A DNA stretch of 64,000 bases from Hedera helix (lineage: Eukaryota > Streptophyta > Magnoliopsida > Apiales > Araliaceae). Numbering within the stretch: the stretch's first letter is position 1; each line of letters opens with the position of its first letter. A program made the position numbers and the translations under genes. The notes under the pieces were generated by a model. The model searched no databases, had not been told where the DNA came from, and was given only the letters and a program-made list of their open reading frames with translations. Below are positions 1-13,204 of the stretch, piece by piece. Location: positions 36,733,408 to 36,797,407 of the forward strand of contig OX359286.1 of the NCBI GenBank assembly GCA_947179155.2, in the 5' to 3' direction.

Positions 1-121
1 ACTAGTATAATTTTATGGGATTTGAAGTTCTCCATGAATGCATTCACTCTATTTTATTATAAGTACATACTGGTCACCTTAACAAATAGGTAAATGAAGT
101 TTAAAGTGAAATAAGTAATAC

Positions 122-2431
122 CTTGTTTCCCATGTAGCCCATAAGTCCAATTCCAACAGGAGAGACTTTCAAGTTGTTTATATGTCTTCTCAACCTTCTA
201 CGGACCCACACAGAGATGTATATTCCTACCATTTGTTTACTGACAATTCGCACATACCTAGGATGTGGTTTTACTCCATCTTCTGAAAGAGCATTTTCAT
301 GTTCCATCTCAGATATTTCAAAAGAATTCTCTTCCTCTTCAGAACATTGATCTGAAACATCAGCGACAGAATCAAGAACTTCAGATTTATCTTTCTGATC
401 AATCCACATCAATCCTAGGTTCCCAGAGCTGTGGTGTACCCTTTTCAACCCACCACCACCCACTGCATTATTTTGAGAACTGAAAATTTGAGTATTCTCC
501 ATCCAGTCAGAACCAACTCTAGCTGAACTGCTTAATACTCTCCGCAGTTTAAGACCAGAAGAATGAACCTGTGATGCTAAATCCAGTGAATGCTCGGGCC
601 AGTCCAATCTACTATAACGATCAATGCTATATGTTCTTTTCAACTGAAGTTTCTTCCCCATACCACCGTGCAGCTTCTGGTTTTCAGGGTCACTTGCATA
701 AGCAGAGCTTATAGATTCCTCTCCTATCAACTCTAATGCAGAAGTACCATCCACATCAGCAAGTAGATCAGCAACAGAAGAAGTCCTTAATACCGGAGAC
801 GGTGGGGCACTATAGCTTTTATGTTTGGTGTCTGGCTCAAACGATTTATTCAAAGTTCTACGAATGATAGACTCCCATTTTGGGATTGGCCTTCTAGTCT
901 CTGCTCCCAGAACATTCCCAGCATTTAAAGGAACCACCTCTTGGAAACTATTAGACATTAACAGCCATTAAAATTATCATCTTTGAATTTTATTCCTATA
1001 AAATTTAATGTTTTATCGAAATAAAATGTTACTCGTTACTAGACAGTCACAGTCAGAATGATGTGGCACATGATGCTTACTCAATGTTACATGAATCGTG
1101 GTTCGATAGGCACATAAAAATATAAATCCAAATACTAAAAACAAAAAGAAAATACTGAAGAGTAATTACAACTCAACTTTCTAATGGATTCACAAATTCA
1201 AGGCAAGTTGCCTGATACAGTTGCCAACCAAATGTCCATAAAAAACGGTGTAGGTCTTATGTCGGACTAGCATATTATAAATTTCAGAATTTTAACGTGA
1301 TTTACTGATGTGAGAAAGTACGTACCCAAGAATGTAAAAATCCGTTGGTTCTTCCATACAGAGCCACTCATCGATCTCCAGATCTTCATTTGGAGGTCTT
1401 CCAGCAACATTCCAAGTGCCTATTGTCACCCTACCCAAAATCAAGCACTAACTGAATCAGCTATAATACAAAACTAGTAAGCAGTCTTTCATTACCAAAA
1501 AAGTAGAAATTAGAGAGAAATGTTACTAGACAAACCTCACATCTTTCGTATTAATATACTGAGCACGAAGAGTCTCTGATTTCCCTCTCCTATGTCTCAT
1601 GTAATGGCTTTTTGAAGGTGTCCCTGAATTTATAGAACTTTTAACACATGCACAACGAAACTTCGAGATGCATTTGGTAAAAATGTTTCAAAAAGTATTG
1701 AGCATTTTAAATTTAACTATTCAGATGGTGGAAACTCAGTAAGCTTAAATGCTAAAGCTGCGTCCAAATATTAACATGAACCCGAAACACAAGTGAATGA
1801 GCAGGCACTTCACTTATCAAGAATAAGTAAATACAAGACGTCAGGCACTACACACATGAATTTTTCTAGCTAATAACAATTAGTGGCACCTAAGAATCAA
1901 ATATTCTAGTAAGGCAGGTATTGAAATATAGCTTAGCCTTTAAGCAATTGCAGAAAATGTTTAGATATATAGAGTTTTAAGGAGTTTTATTAAATGGCTT
2001 TAACAGAAAAAACATACTGCCTGAGGTTTGACTTTGCGTTTCAGAAAGATTCCCTTGTGATCTGCAGGCACGATCCTCTGTAGCACGCCTCTGTTCATCT
2101 TTAACAGAGTCGGCTGGAAGAAAATTACAAAGAGAAGAAGTATAAAGCATAGAATGAGCAAAAGTGCATTGTAAAGTAATTAAAGATATCAATTACCATC
2201 ATCCTCGCTCTCAGTTTCAGAAACGTCATCTTCACTAAACTCATACACCTTGGGTTTAAAATTAAGCCATTTCTTCATCACAATGGAAGGCCAAAAAGGC
2301 TGCAAATTATTGTAGTCATCCAAATTTACCACCCAAGACTACAAAGTCAACCTTAAAATCATAAATACACACTATCAAGGACAAAAGCAAATTCAACGTA
2401 CCTCAGAGCGCTTTCCTCTCCGGGCTTTCAT
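122..2431 (-). CDS. Type I inositol-polyphosphate 5-phosphatase, 5' part (partial)
   Basis: Removes the 5-phosphate of soluble inositol phosphates (and in some members phosphoinositides), ending InsP3 signalling. Exons traced by GT-AG sites and frame: 2402-2431, 2197-2299, 2018-2113, 1536-1623, 1326-1430, 122-947, giving the first 416 residues; the rest lies left of base 1. The start MKARRGKRSE and the following FWPSIVMKKWLN block match plant IP5P1/2/3-type N-termini as I remember them. The catalytic fold begins with VTIGTWNVAGRPP and GFQEVVPLNAGNVLGAE. A Ser/acid-rich low-complexity insert (about residues 165-360) follows, then KQMVGIYISVWVRRRLRRH and GLMGYMGNK, where the last visible exon ends in phase 0. 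The catalytic His/Asp motifs are not in the window. Subfamily is clear; the exact paralogue is not. Confidence 0.93.
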
Positions 2432-3009
2432 CCTCCCAAGAGTATAAAAAAATACAGTACTAATACAAGCTCAGGAGACGCAAGTATCAGATACTGAATG
2501 AACTGTTCTTGATTAAGTTAGCAGCAGGCACACGGACATCTATTTGGCCGTGTTTTTGGAAACTAAATTGTTAAATAAGAGACTTTAAAGGCCACTGCAA
2601 ATTAAACAAAGTCGGTGTGCGAGTTGGCTTGTTGATGCCAAAAAGTAAGAAGATTCGTACTAGGGCCAAAAAGAAACGACAGGAAAAGTTATGGTAACCT
2701 TACAGGCATCCACAACCTCAACTTGCAGCAAAAAAAAAAAAAAAAAAAAAAAAAAGGTCTAAGTATACACAAATCAAATATAATATTTAAAATTTTAGTA
2801 ATTAATACAGTAGTTTAAATGACTTTTCAAATATAACATTTAAAATTTTAGTACTTGGTGCAATGATTTAAATGATGTCTCAGGACGAACTGTTGGCAGA
2901 AATGTTAATAAGACCACAAATCTTAGAAAAATTAATTCGGACTGAAGAGATTAGTTCGACAATATTTGAGAAACTCCATATTATAAATAATATATATATA
3001 ACATTCAAA

Positions 3010-3290
3010 CACAACTATCATCTTTATTATTAAGAGTGAATAAGTATAACTGCATATTATCTTAACACTACATCTATTTTAATTATTAAAAAATATCTTA
3101 ACTATATTAAGAGTGAATAAGTATAACTGCACAATATCTCAACACTACATTCATTTTAACTATTAAAAAATATCTTAATTATTAAAAAATGGGATATGAA
3201 ATTAAAATTCGTGTCATATCTTATTTTGAATGTAATATTTAATTTTGTGTTTGAATATTATGTATATAAACTTGTTCTTAAAAAATATTA
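3010..3290. repeat. Palindromic small repeat (family copy 1)
   Basis: The segment reading AACACTACATTCATTTTAAC, then ATTAAAAAATGGGATATGA and an inverted GTGTCATATC part, resembles the hairpin repeats at 18909-19020 and 44290-44400. Part of it (AGAGTGAATAAGTATAACTG) is duplicated in tandem about 78 bp apart. Probably a small non-autonomous element; boundaries uncertain. Confidence 0.4.
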
Positions 3291-4837
3291 TGAGACATGA
3301 ATCTCAATATAAAAATATAAAATTATTTTTTAATTATAAGTATGATCTTGTGTTTGATTTTTTCTCATCTAATTGCACTAGCATGATATTATATAAAATG
3401 GTAATAAATTCAAATTAGAGCCCTTCAAAATATTGAATGTCACTTTCAGATGCAAGTTATACTCCAACAAATCTAGAGTACAAAAATCAATTGATGCAAC
3501 ACCCATAGCTTTCAGTCGGGAGTAACGGACAAGATAAATGGTGCACAAGCAGTTTAAAGAAATATATCAAACTAATACAAAAACCCCATAATTCAGCTTC
3601 AAATTGCATTATTGAAACAAGTCACATACCTAAAATTATAGCCACCCAAAAATTTATTATATCAAAAGATTAAAAAATACCAACTGGGTGCTGAACAAAT
3701 TTTATGGGTAAAAAATACTATAATTTACAAATACACTGTGGAGTAACTAAAATATGGTGCAATTGTTGGATTTTTATTATAAAAATTATATTTATTTATT
3801 TAATATTTATTTATTTATGACGAACATTTATTTATTTATAAAAGTATATTATTTATTATTCAATAAATGGTCGTTTAGTTTGTTTATATAAATCTCCATA
3901 TTATATATATTATGGTTTATGTGTATAAAAAAAATATTATACACAGAAAATGTAAATCATATGTAATATATATATAAATAAATAAATAATGGTTTATATA
4001 ACTTATGATAATTTGAAGATATTATCATGTAGGTTATAGTACTTTAGAAGAAATAATTTTTCTTGATTATGGAAACTTGACTTCTAATTAAAGTATCACT
4101 GCATTAATGGTGTGCATTAAATGGATCATGCCAAAATATTTTATAATGTGATAATATTTTATTTATAAAATATTTTCACATAAATACTAATTTGTGAAAT
4201 TTCTTAATTTTGAAATAATAATAAACTTAGTAGTGTATAAATATATAAATTTGATGTTCCAATGAGTGAGATTATATTGTGTTGAGTAATACTTCAAAAT
4301 GTCGATTAATATATTTAATTAATATTAAGAACATTGTTATTGTCAAAATATTTATAAGATTTTTCATAAGATAATTTATCATTGATCATAGAATCTTGGC
4401 CGAATCTTTTAATATGTATTATTAAAAGGTTTGGTTTAATTGTTAAATCTATCTATGATCAAATAAAAATAAATTATAGACTTATGAAATTAGTTTAAAT
4501 GTATAGGGATTATACTAATTCTAAGATATTTATATACATTTATAGAGAAAATATTTACAGTTTATTAGTAAATAATTTATTTAATTAATTCTTAGACTGA
4601 AGTGCAATTATAATTATTTAGTGGAATTAATTGTAATTAATATTTATTTTGAATATTATTATTAAATAATAATATCTAAATAAATATTAGTCATAAGAGA
4701 AACCCTTTAGTATCCCCTTCCTAACCTAATATGGATTAGATTTATAAAAAAATATAAGAATCAATATTTATATATATATTATTAATCAAAAATATGTTAA
4801 TTCAATCAGACACTACATAACAAATTTATACTCTACA

Positions 4838-4840
<3 letters not shown>

Positions 4841-4891
<51 letters not shown>
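4841..4891. repeat. (TA)n microsatellite
   Basis: About 25 uninterrupted TA units, followed by TTTGTTG. Confidence 0.95.
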
Positions 4892-4899
<8 letters not shown>

Positions 4900-5236
4900 T
4901 CGCATGATCATGTTTTTTATTTTTAAAACTTACTTTCGGAAAATTTTACCAACAGCAATAAACAAAGCAATGATGCAGAGACTGATAGGGATTGGCAAAT
5001 TATAAAGTGAAGACACCGCCCAACGAACTATATTAATGTAATTGAACATGCCGTCACAGTAAAGATTTGCATAGACCCAATTCCTAAAACCATGAGCAGA
5101 ATAAACAAAACAAGATATTTGATTATAAATATGCATGCTTAAGTCAATTATTAAGTAACAAGTTAATAAACAAGAATATATTTGGAACAGCTGTAGACCA
5201 GTTGGTACTTGGTAGGACGATATATAGATACATGCC

Positions 5237-5289
<53 letters not shown>

Positions 5290-5290
5290 G
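5237..5290. repeat. Compound (TA)n-(GA)n microsatellite
   Basis: A TA run of about nine units, a short CACA link, then a GA run of about sixteen units. Confidence 0.92.
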
Positions 5291-6411
5291 TGGAGATATG
5301 GACTGAAAGAAAGGGGACGGAGGAGGGGTAATAAGGACTCATGAAGTACAGAGATGGAGCCAGAGGACATTACATGTGGTCATGTGGACTGTGGAGGTTG
5401 ATGATTGATTGTACAACTTTGAAGCAAACAATGTATTTCGAGGTTGATTTGCAGAAGACTTTTGATTTCAACCATGAAAGTAGAGTGGCAAGAATGAATG
5501 GAAATGGGAAAAGGGAAAAGGGGATAGAAAAGCTGAAATAAATAACTTCTAATAAAATTTGTGGGTGCATATATATTATAATTGCACATTTAGCTATGAC
5601 TTAAAATTTAATACACTGAGCAATAACAAGTGATAAAAATAAAAATAATTTTATCTAATATAAATAGATTATTAGTAGTGTATAATGATTTTAAAATTTC
5701 TCATATATACACTGATTGTATTTAATATTTGAGAATATCACCGACTTAAAATAATTTTATAAAAATTCAAAATATTATTTATTTATATTTAAAATTAATT
5801 ATTTTATCTTTTTTATATTGATAAAAAGAGAAAGAGAGATAGGAAGTCTTGTGAGTTTATATTTTGTTGTACAAAAGTCATTTCCTTTAATGTAAGATTA
5901 CTGGTGGTTGGGACCCTTATCTTTTAATCCAACGGATAATAAGCAATCCAGAATCTGATAAAATAGATGGAGATGTGATTGGACGGTAACTCGAAGAAAT
6001 TAGGGGTTGGATCATTCAATCATCTTGATGCAGAATTTAGTTTGTTGAAAATAATAGCAAGTTTTACTGAAAAAATCAACCCAAAACTAACATGTGCCTA
6101 CGCATTTTGATAAAGGGAAAACGACGTATGTTGCAAATCTATAGATTGATTTTTTTTTCCGAATTACCTAAATAATTATAATTAATATTTTAATAATTTA
6201 TTTGATATAATTAATCAATTTTATAATTCTATTCCATTCTAATTCCGCAGAAAACTTTCAAGGACTGTTAGGCACGAGAAAATAATAATCCCTTACTTTT
6301 CCAAATCTTTCTTCAAACTTAGATCTGACGGAACAAAGAAATAGGAAAGGAATGGTTGTTTATTGCAACTATAGATGTCTAACTAAAAAATTATCTCTTT
6401 ATTACTTTGAG

Positions 6412-7300
6412 AACGATTGGTGCACGACTGATGTCAACATATCAAGCAAGAATAAGGCGTTTTTGTTTAGCATTTAATTGCGTTGAATAATTAAATTGGT
6501 CAGTTATTCAGTGCGTTTGTTTTGAATTGAATGATTTAATCGGTCAGATTTTTGAGTTGAATGATTAATGAGCTATTTGATAGCATCTGAATGGGACTGA
6601 ATGGCTTAATCGGTTAACCATTTAGTACGTTTGTTTAGAGTTGAATGAGGCTGAATGGCTGAATCGGTCAGATTTTTGAATTGAATGATTAAATTTAATT
6701 TTTTTTGCTGAATAATTAAGTACCAACCGAATGGAGTAAAATAAAAATAAAAAAATATATTAAATAATATTAAATAAATTTACAACAATTTTGAATTTTT
6801 TCAACTGGGTAAAATAGTAAAAATATGTTATTCAAATGTTTCAGACATGTCACTTATCAAATAATTTTTTTCATTCAGTATTCAGAAATCTAATTCATTC
6901 CGCTCATTTAGATTACTTAAGAATTCAGAACTATTTCATTCAGTTTTTATCAAACATCCCCTAAATCTAATTTTTTTGGCTGAATGAATAAATCCCAACT
7001 GAATAAAATTAAAAAATTAAAAAAAAATATTAACTATTATATTAAGTAATATTAAATAAATTTACAATAATTTTGAATTTTTTCAAATAGGTAAAATAGT
7101 AAAAATCTGTTATTCAAATGTTTCAGACATGTCACTTATCAAACAACTTTTTTCATTCAGTATTAAAAATTCTGTTTCATTCAACTTATTCAAAGTACTT
7201 AAATATTTTGAACTATTTTATTCAATTTTTATCAAACACCCCTAACTAGTCTAGCCTGAGAATGATTGGTGCACCGCTGATGTCAACATATCAAGCAAGA
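6412..7300. mobile_element. MITE-like element with internal tandem copies, flanked by 41-bp direct repeats
   Basis: A 41-bp direct repeat (key part TGATGTCAACATATCAAGCA) with about three mismatches bounds the region at 6412-6452 and 7260-7300. The inside starts GGCGTTTTTGTTTAGCA and ends TATCAAACACCCCTAAC, an imperfect inverted pair. Two tandem copies of a roughly 270-bp unit (about 6697-6965 and 6967-7243) share ATGTTTCAGACATGTCACTT. The left part has repeated GAATGGCTGAATCGGTCAG-like blocks. No coding capacity. hAT-like ends are possible but no exact 8-bp duplication was identified. Confidence 0.5.
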
Positions 7301-8422
7301 ACTAACTAGTCTTCTTTCCCAGCTGGCCTAATTGCAAATACACTCCTCTTGCCTCGGGTAAACGTAGGACTTATAAGCCGTCCCTTTCAAATATAAAGAT
7401 TAATTTTGACTTTATAAAATTACTTTAAAAAAATTTAAAATTTAAAATTGATGCAAATTATTTAAAGATTCAAAAAAAAATCTTATAATTAATAGGTAAT
7501 TCACAAGTGATCTCTAATGGTGTGTGTTTGGCAATGTTAGATTAATGCATGCATAGGTACCAATATGGACTAAAGCTAAAGTCCATAAGGTGATTTTGTT
7601 CGAATACTGACCAAGGAAAAAAAAAAAAGGGGTCGGCAGTACTAAAACCGTCATCACTAGCATCATTCTCATTCATAACAGTCCAAAACTTGAGCACTAA
7701 AACCCACTGCTCTATATAGGACCACCCTACACATTCCTATGCCTATATCTATATATATGTGAAAGCAAGGTGTTAAGAAAAAGATAGGTGATAGCACAGC
7801 ATAAACGACGAAAAGGCGGGGACATATGTACGAGAACAATGCATCGAACAAAGAAAAAGCCTACCTCCTCCCATAATGACTATTATTGAAAGGTGAGATT
7901 ATTTACATAGTATTCTATAAAAAAAATATAAAGTTGTTTACATCATAATTTTTAATTAAGAATTGATATATTCACAAAGAAAAATAATATTTTCATAAAG
8001 TCTTATTTACATAAATAATAAGTAAAGTTCACTTTCATGCGAATAAAATCTTGTCGAAATATCAATTTTCCTCGTAAAAATATAAATTCTCTTTTTAATT
8101 AACTCTCGCATGAATTTTAGTTTAAAGGTGTCTTCATGTAATAGAGGAATAGCGACGAATAAGACATTTCACGCAAGGCAGGTGAAACATGATGTAGCTA
8201 AATGTCTTGTGTCAATAGTACATAATTCAAAGCCAATCCTCTCCAACTATAGTATTAACCCAGCTGTATCATGCAATTTTACAACCCCAACAGACCGCGA
8301 TGCATTTAAATGGAAAAGTGTGGTTTTGAAAAGAAGTCCAGAGGGTTTGGGATCTGCACAAACTTAAAAGTGTGGTTCTGAAGTGCACCCAATTTCAAAT
8401 CTGTGTGAAACCCAGATGATAA

Positions 8423-11400
8423 TTACATGATTGTGCAACTACTCTTTTCCTCTGTTTGCTGTGGGGCAGCTTGCTGATACCTGTTTGATTCGGACGGGTT
8501 GTATGTAAACTCAGAAGTATCAAGCCCATACTGTTTACATGCAGCGAAAGAAAACATCACAAAAACATAAATAATTAGAAATCAAATGAATGTTGAGTAA
8601 ATTATGCAAAGAATATTAAACACAATACAAGTGTATTTTCACCCAGTGGAGATCCATTTCGTAGACTAGATAACTAAGCAACTTAATGGTACACAAACAA
8701 GGGAAGGATGCGAGAACAATAAGCTGGAAGGGCCTCCATCACAGATAATACTTTCACACGAACCCACCCTTGTCTGGATGTAAGAAGAAATAAAGTACTT
8801 TGAAGTGGACTACACAACCTAAATGTAACAACTTTGTGGTGGTAACTTATAGGCAGGGTGCTAAATCCAGCAAGTATTTGGGGAAAAGGATCTAATTGAT
8901 ACCAAAGAAAAACTAATTAGCCAGATAAATTTTTAAAATTTGGAATACCAACCAATACAAAAATCTAGTAATATTCAACTCAATGAGAAAGTTCACAAGG
9001 GAAGCACAATGCAGTTGAAAAGCAAAAGATAGACCGTCATCAAATTTTTTGGAAATAAAAACAAGATCACCACAAGTAATTCAGATATAACTTGCACCAT
9101 TCAGTAAATTCATGAATGATGGGGATCAAGATCAAGTTATTAAGTATTTATTTATAGATTTAATGTTTTTTATTTATTTATGGAATTGTTGTAATTTTAG
9201 GAGATAGATAGTATTTTATTAGTTAGGGTACTTTTAATATTTTAAGTGTTTTATTTAATTAGTATGGTAGTTTTGTCATTTAATATTTTTAGGGTAATTA
9301 GGGTTTGTGTCCTAATTGAATTAGGATTTGTTCTTATTTAAAGGTTGATGTACTCTCAGATTAAGGAGGCTATTGATTATTAATTATTTTGATTATTCAG
9401 TTATTTCAATTATCGCAGAGATAATTCTCCTTCTAGGGTAAAAGACGCAGAGTTGAACCCTAAATCCCTAGTGGTTTATGAGTAGATCTAAATCCTAGGT
9501 TTCTGTTACTGGTATTGCTATCTAATATACAATCCACCATAATCTGTCCTACATCAATGAATAGGCCATAAGATATTAATTATGATATTTAGTTGGCATT
9601 CAAAAAAATATCTAATGAATGCTGGTAGGTCCCCTGCTTGGCTAGTCACTGATGATAAACTTTATGATGAATACTTTTTAAAAAAGCTATTTCCATACAA
9701 TACTCATCAAAAGTTTATTCACTCCTACTCTTCTTACTATTATTATTTTGATAAGTTTCATTATTAGTGTCATATTAGAAGCTGATTCTATCTAGAACTT
9801 GCAATGTTTAAGTTGTTCTCATTCTGAATTTATAGTGACCATGCATCTCAAGACTACCAAAAGGACCACTCCTAAAATTTCTAGAAATGATTTTGATGAA
9901 AAAATATGTACCTTCTCCCGCATACGCGTACTCCAAGCATCACTCCTGCTGGGACGCTGGTCAAGGGCACCGGCGATAGGAACACCTGCCGCTGGAACTG
10001 GTGGCCTGTTATTGATCAATTGCTGCCGCAGTTGTTGCCTGGGGCCACCTATATACTCTTCATCACTATCATAATCTGCTGGTTTGTTTGCAGCCCTTAC
10101 CAAAAGAGCAAGCAAGAATACTAGAGCCTGACATTCCACAAGTAATCAGTGAAAACCGAAACCATAACTCACAAAAGGATTTAAAGGAATATGAACAAAA
10201 CAACTTTATCTGGTGATTAAAATAAGAAAACTATTGCGCTAACATTACAAGGACTCTGCAATTTTAGCATTGCCTGACATATCAGAGGAACCAAAACATT
10301 AAGTTATCAGGTCACAGAAGACCAAACACTTGTTTGCATGTATCATGAGTTCATGACTAATGTGTGCCTAATGTATATAACCTCTAGTTAGCACATATGT
10401 TTGATGCCTTGGGCACTCCAGGACAAGTCTAACAAATTAGACATGGGAATGTGGCTATCTTTTAGAAATGACCATTGCCAGGGAAGAAAATGAGAGGGCA
10501 CGAGGATGAGCAGCACACAACCTACCTTAGGTTTCTATTGAAATCACATATAACGCTACCCCACCTCAAATAGATAAGCTTATACAGGAAATGAGTTAAT
10601 TCAATTAAGTAATAAAGCATATTTTACATAATTTAAGTATATAGCGATGGAAAGGCAATGTGCTTGTGCACAAAATCAGAGGAGTCCACTCTTACCTCCA
10701 AAATAACAGCCCCAAGAGCAACCCACTTAGCGATTTTCCAATTCTTTTCCAGAAACCCATAAATCATTTCAAAGTCTCCGGTTCTATCCGTTGGAATTTC
10801 CTGAGACAGATTTATGTGTGTCCAATCAGATAAGTAAATATACTATGTTGAAACCAAAAAACACCAAGGAAAAAGTAACCCACGTCTTTCCAGCTTTTGT
10901 CAAAGAATATGAACGCTGCAACACCCAGTTCTACCAAGATCAACAAGATCACCAGTACTGAATACTGCATTGCCTTAAGGAACCCAGTCACTATTTGAAG
11001 ATGACAAGCCAAAAACAAAAGACACCATAAAATTATTCCTAAACAGTAATTGACTAAATGACGTCATCAGAGAGTTCCGTGTCAGATAAAAAAATGCTTC
11101 TTTTTATGGGGAAGACCATATGCCTAGAGAATTAGGTTCTATGGAGAACCTCCAGAGCCACTTACCCATCAAAGCAACAATTTCAAGGACCAAATCAACA
11201 AATTACCCAACCCATAACTCCCACTTGCTTCACCTTACGCATCTTCTTCCACCTCACCAACTGTTCTGATGGGGACCAGACAGGAGCCAAGAAGAATTTC
11301 CAATATTTATTTTGGGGAATTTATATTATGTTAAATTTAGGATAAATTGATGCAACTAGGATTTTTATTCAATATTTGCATAAACTGAATTGACAAATGT

Positions 11401-11969
11401 GTGAGCACCATAAATCATCATTGCAGTACAAATACAAATGGTTAGGGTGTAGGTCTCGCATCACATATAAAATTAGTCATGATTACCCTCTCATTTATAG
11501 TACTATTAAACTCAAATCATTCAAATAAAGGATAAATGAGTAGTAAGGATACGCAAGACAAACAGCATCCATTCCGTATTGCTGCTCCAATGCAACCAAA
11601 ACAAGATATGACAAAGACAATTACACCAAGGCCAACAAATAAGTATATGAACCTGCACATGCCAAACTTATTAGCCAACAATTTAAGAGTTTCAAAATAA
11701 CATCCAACCAGTTAATGGTCATGTACTTTGAAGTTTCAACAGGGGGAAAATATGTATTAATAACTTCAAACACTCTCAATTTTGGGAGATAGATATGCTT
11801 AAGGGTTATGTACTTCAATATACTGAAAGTAAACTAAACAAGATAAAATCAGAAAAATTACTACAAACAATGTCAATAAAACAATTGTGGGAGTTGGAGA
11901 CTTCAACTGATAATAAACATGCTTATCAGAAATTCTGTCTGACAAATGATCTTTTTCTATACACACACA

Positions 11970-12011
<42 letters not shown>

Positions 12012-13204
12012 GGATTCAGATTGCATTATGTGCATCATCAGCCTCTTCCTCGGTTTTCCATGCACAGGATCGTTGTGGTTTTCTCAAAAGGTCAAATAAG
12101 ATGGTCCACTTTTGCCTTTGCTTTTCATGGTCACGACATGAGCTGTCATTGGGTCTTACTAAACCTTAGGACGACAACTTGGTTGAAGGTCTCTTGGTAA
12201 ATAAAATGAGGGGCAGAATCAATGTATCACTTGCTATATGACGCTAACGCACTGCTTCTTCTGGCATTATTAATGATAACTCCGAAGGGGGCCTTTATCT
12301 GTTTAAGGCACTGAAGTTGTGGTATATTTACAGATTAACTTCGACCCTTACTGGACCCTTTATTTCACCAAAACTACAAATCTTCGTTTATTAATTTGAG
12401 TGGAAACCACTTAAAGTGTAGCAAACTTATATTAAAGAAGAAGAATAAAGCTACTGATTCCTCTCCAACCGAAGATATAGACGGAAAATGCACATATAAA
12501 AAAACTGCAAGCCAATGTACTACAACACCAAGGGGTGCACTAGAAATACTAGTGAATGCGATTCCCCTATAAAATGCAGCATTGATTGCAGAAAACAACA
12601 AAAAATTACATTTTTATACATGACTACTGGAAAAAATAAACAAAAAGAAATATTTTTTCAATATACATAACCCAAAAAAAAAGGATTCTGATTAAATCTA
12701 TTAATAGAAGAGAGATAAATCTCTTGCTGCATATAACTTAAATTTCAAAAAGTTAAAAGGAGAAAAACTTAATATGGTACTGGGGTTGCTTCTGTTTTCG
12801 ATCATAGCTAAATACAAATAGTTAAAGAGCAGATGCAGGAAAAACAAGATTGAACAGACACAATATGTATGCAAAAACTCAGCCCAATAAAATCATAAAT
12901 TCAACAATTTGACATAGGATGAAATCTAACAATAACCCGAAAACATAATGAGGTAAAATGTGTCATCTTACCAAGCTTTAGGCAAGTTATCGAAAATGCT
13001 TCCAGACATAGACACAGCCATCAGCAATGGACGACCAAGCTGTATCATTTGATCGCTGGAGTGTCCGATACTGGGATCACTTGAAGATGCATTTTTGTAC
13101 TCCACAAAGAGGTATATCCCATAGCCCACCATGGCCAGACCCAGAAGAATCAACAAGAAGTTCAGGAGCTTCAATAGGCACTCCAAACACCCCTTACACG
13201 CCAT
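8423..13204 (-). CDS. TOM2A: TOM2A-like tetraspanin-type membrane protein
   Basis: Four-pass membrane protein. In Arabidopsis TOM2A lies in the vacuolar membrane with TOM1 and is a host factor for tobamovirus multiplication; its normal role is not well defined. Exons: 12972-13204, 11553-11652, 10884-10964, 10696-10800, 9912-10127, 8423-8530. Frames join exactly to 280 aa, which I recall as the Arabidopsis length. Membrane segments are visible near residues 10-33 (LLNFLLILLGLAMVGYG), 79-100 (YLFVGLGVIVFVISCFGCIG), 112-132 (YSVLVILLILVELGVAAFIF) and 160-188. The tail carries DYDSDEEY, QRPSRSDAWSTRMREKYGLD and ends SSCTIM, a CaaX-like box suggesting prenylation. The start MACKGCLECLLKLLNF matches the family. 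Intron 5 is about 1.4 kb with an LTR-like remnant; intron 1 has a (CA)n run. Confidence 0.95.
9120..9560. mobile_element. Possible LTR remnant in TOM2A intron 5
   Basis: On the plus strand, opposite to the gene, the sequence has LTR-like organisation: AT-rich start, TTATTTAAAGG resembling a TATA box, then AGGAGGCTATTGATTATT and a GC-richer tail. No paired repeat, primer-binding site or target duplication was found, so this is a weak call. Confidence 0.25.
11960..12007. repeat. (CA)n microsatellite in TOM2A intron 1
   Basis: About 24 CA units with one CATA interruption, between exon 1 (ends 12972) and exon 2 (starts 11652). Confidence 0.95.

Larger units (their letters stand above)
2432..8422. 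other. Intergenic, AT-rich, repeat-filled
   Basis: No coding region I can support. It holds the presumed 5' flank of the 5-phosphatase gene (with a 26-base A tract at about 2729-2754), a palindromic repeat near 3.0-3.3 kb, (TA)n and (GA)n microsatellites, a nested inverted/tandem repeat element at 6.4-7.3 kb, and the 3' flank of the TOM2A homologue. Short ORFs here (for example around 5340-5590 and 8110-8367) show no family resemblance. Confidence 0.6.

Noticed and set aside
9560..9790. Possible extra TOM2A exon or inserted gene in intron 5
   Set aside because: The 61-codon frame there has no resemblance to TOM2A, and flanking exons 5 and 6 join perfectly in frame without it.
11799..12200. 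ORFs over the (CA)n tract encoding His/Thr or Cys/Val repeats
   Set aside because: Products of the microsatellite within TOM2A intron 1.
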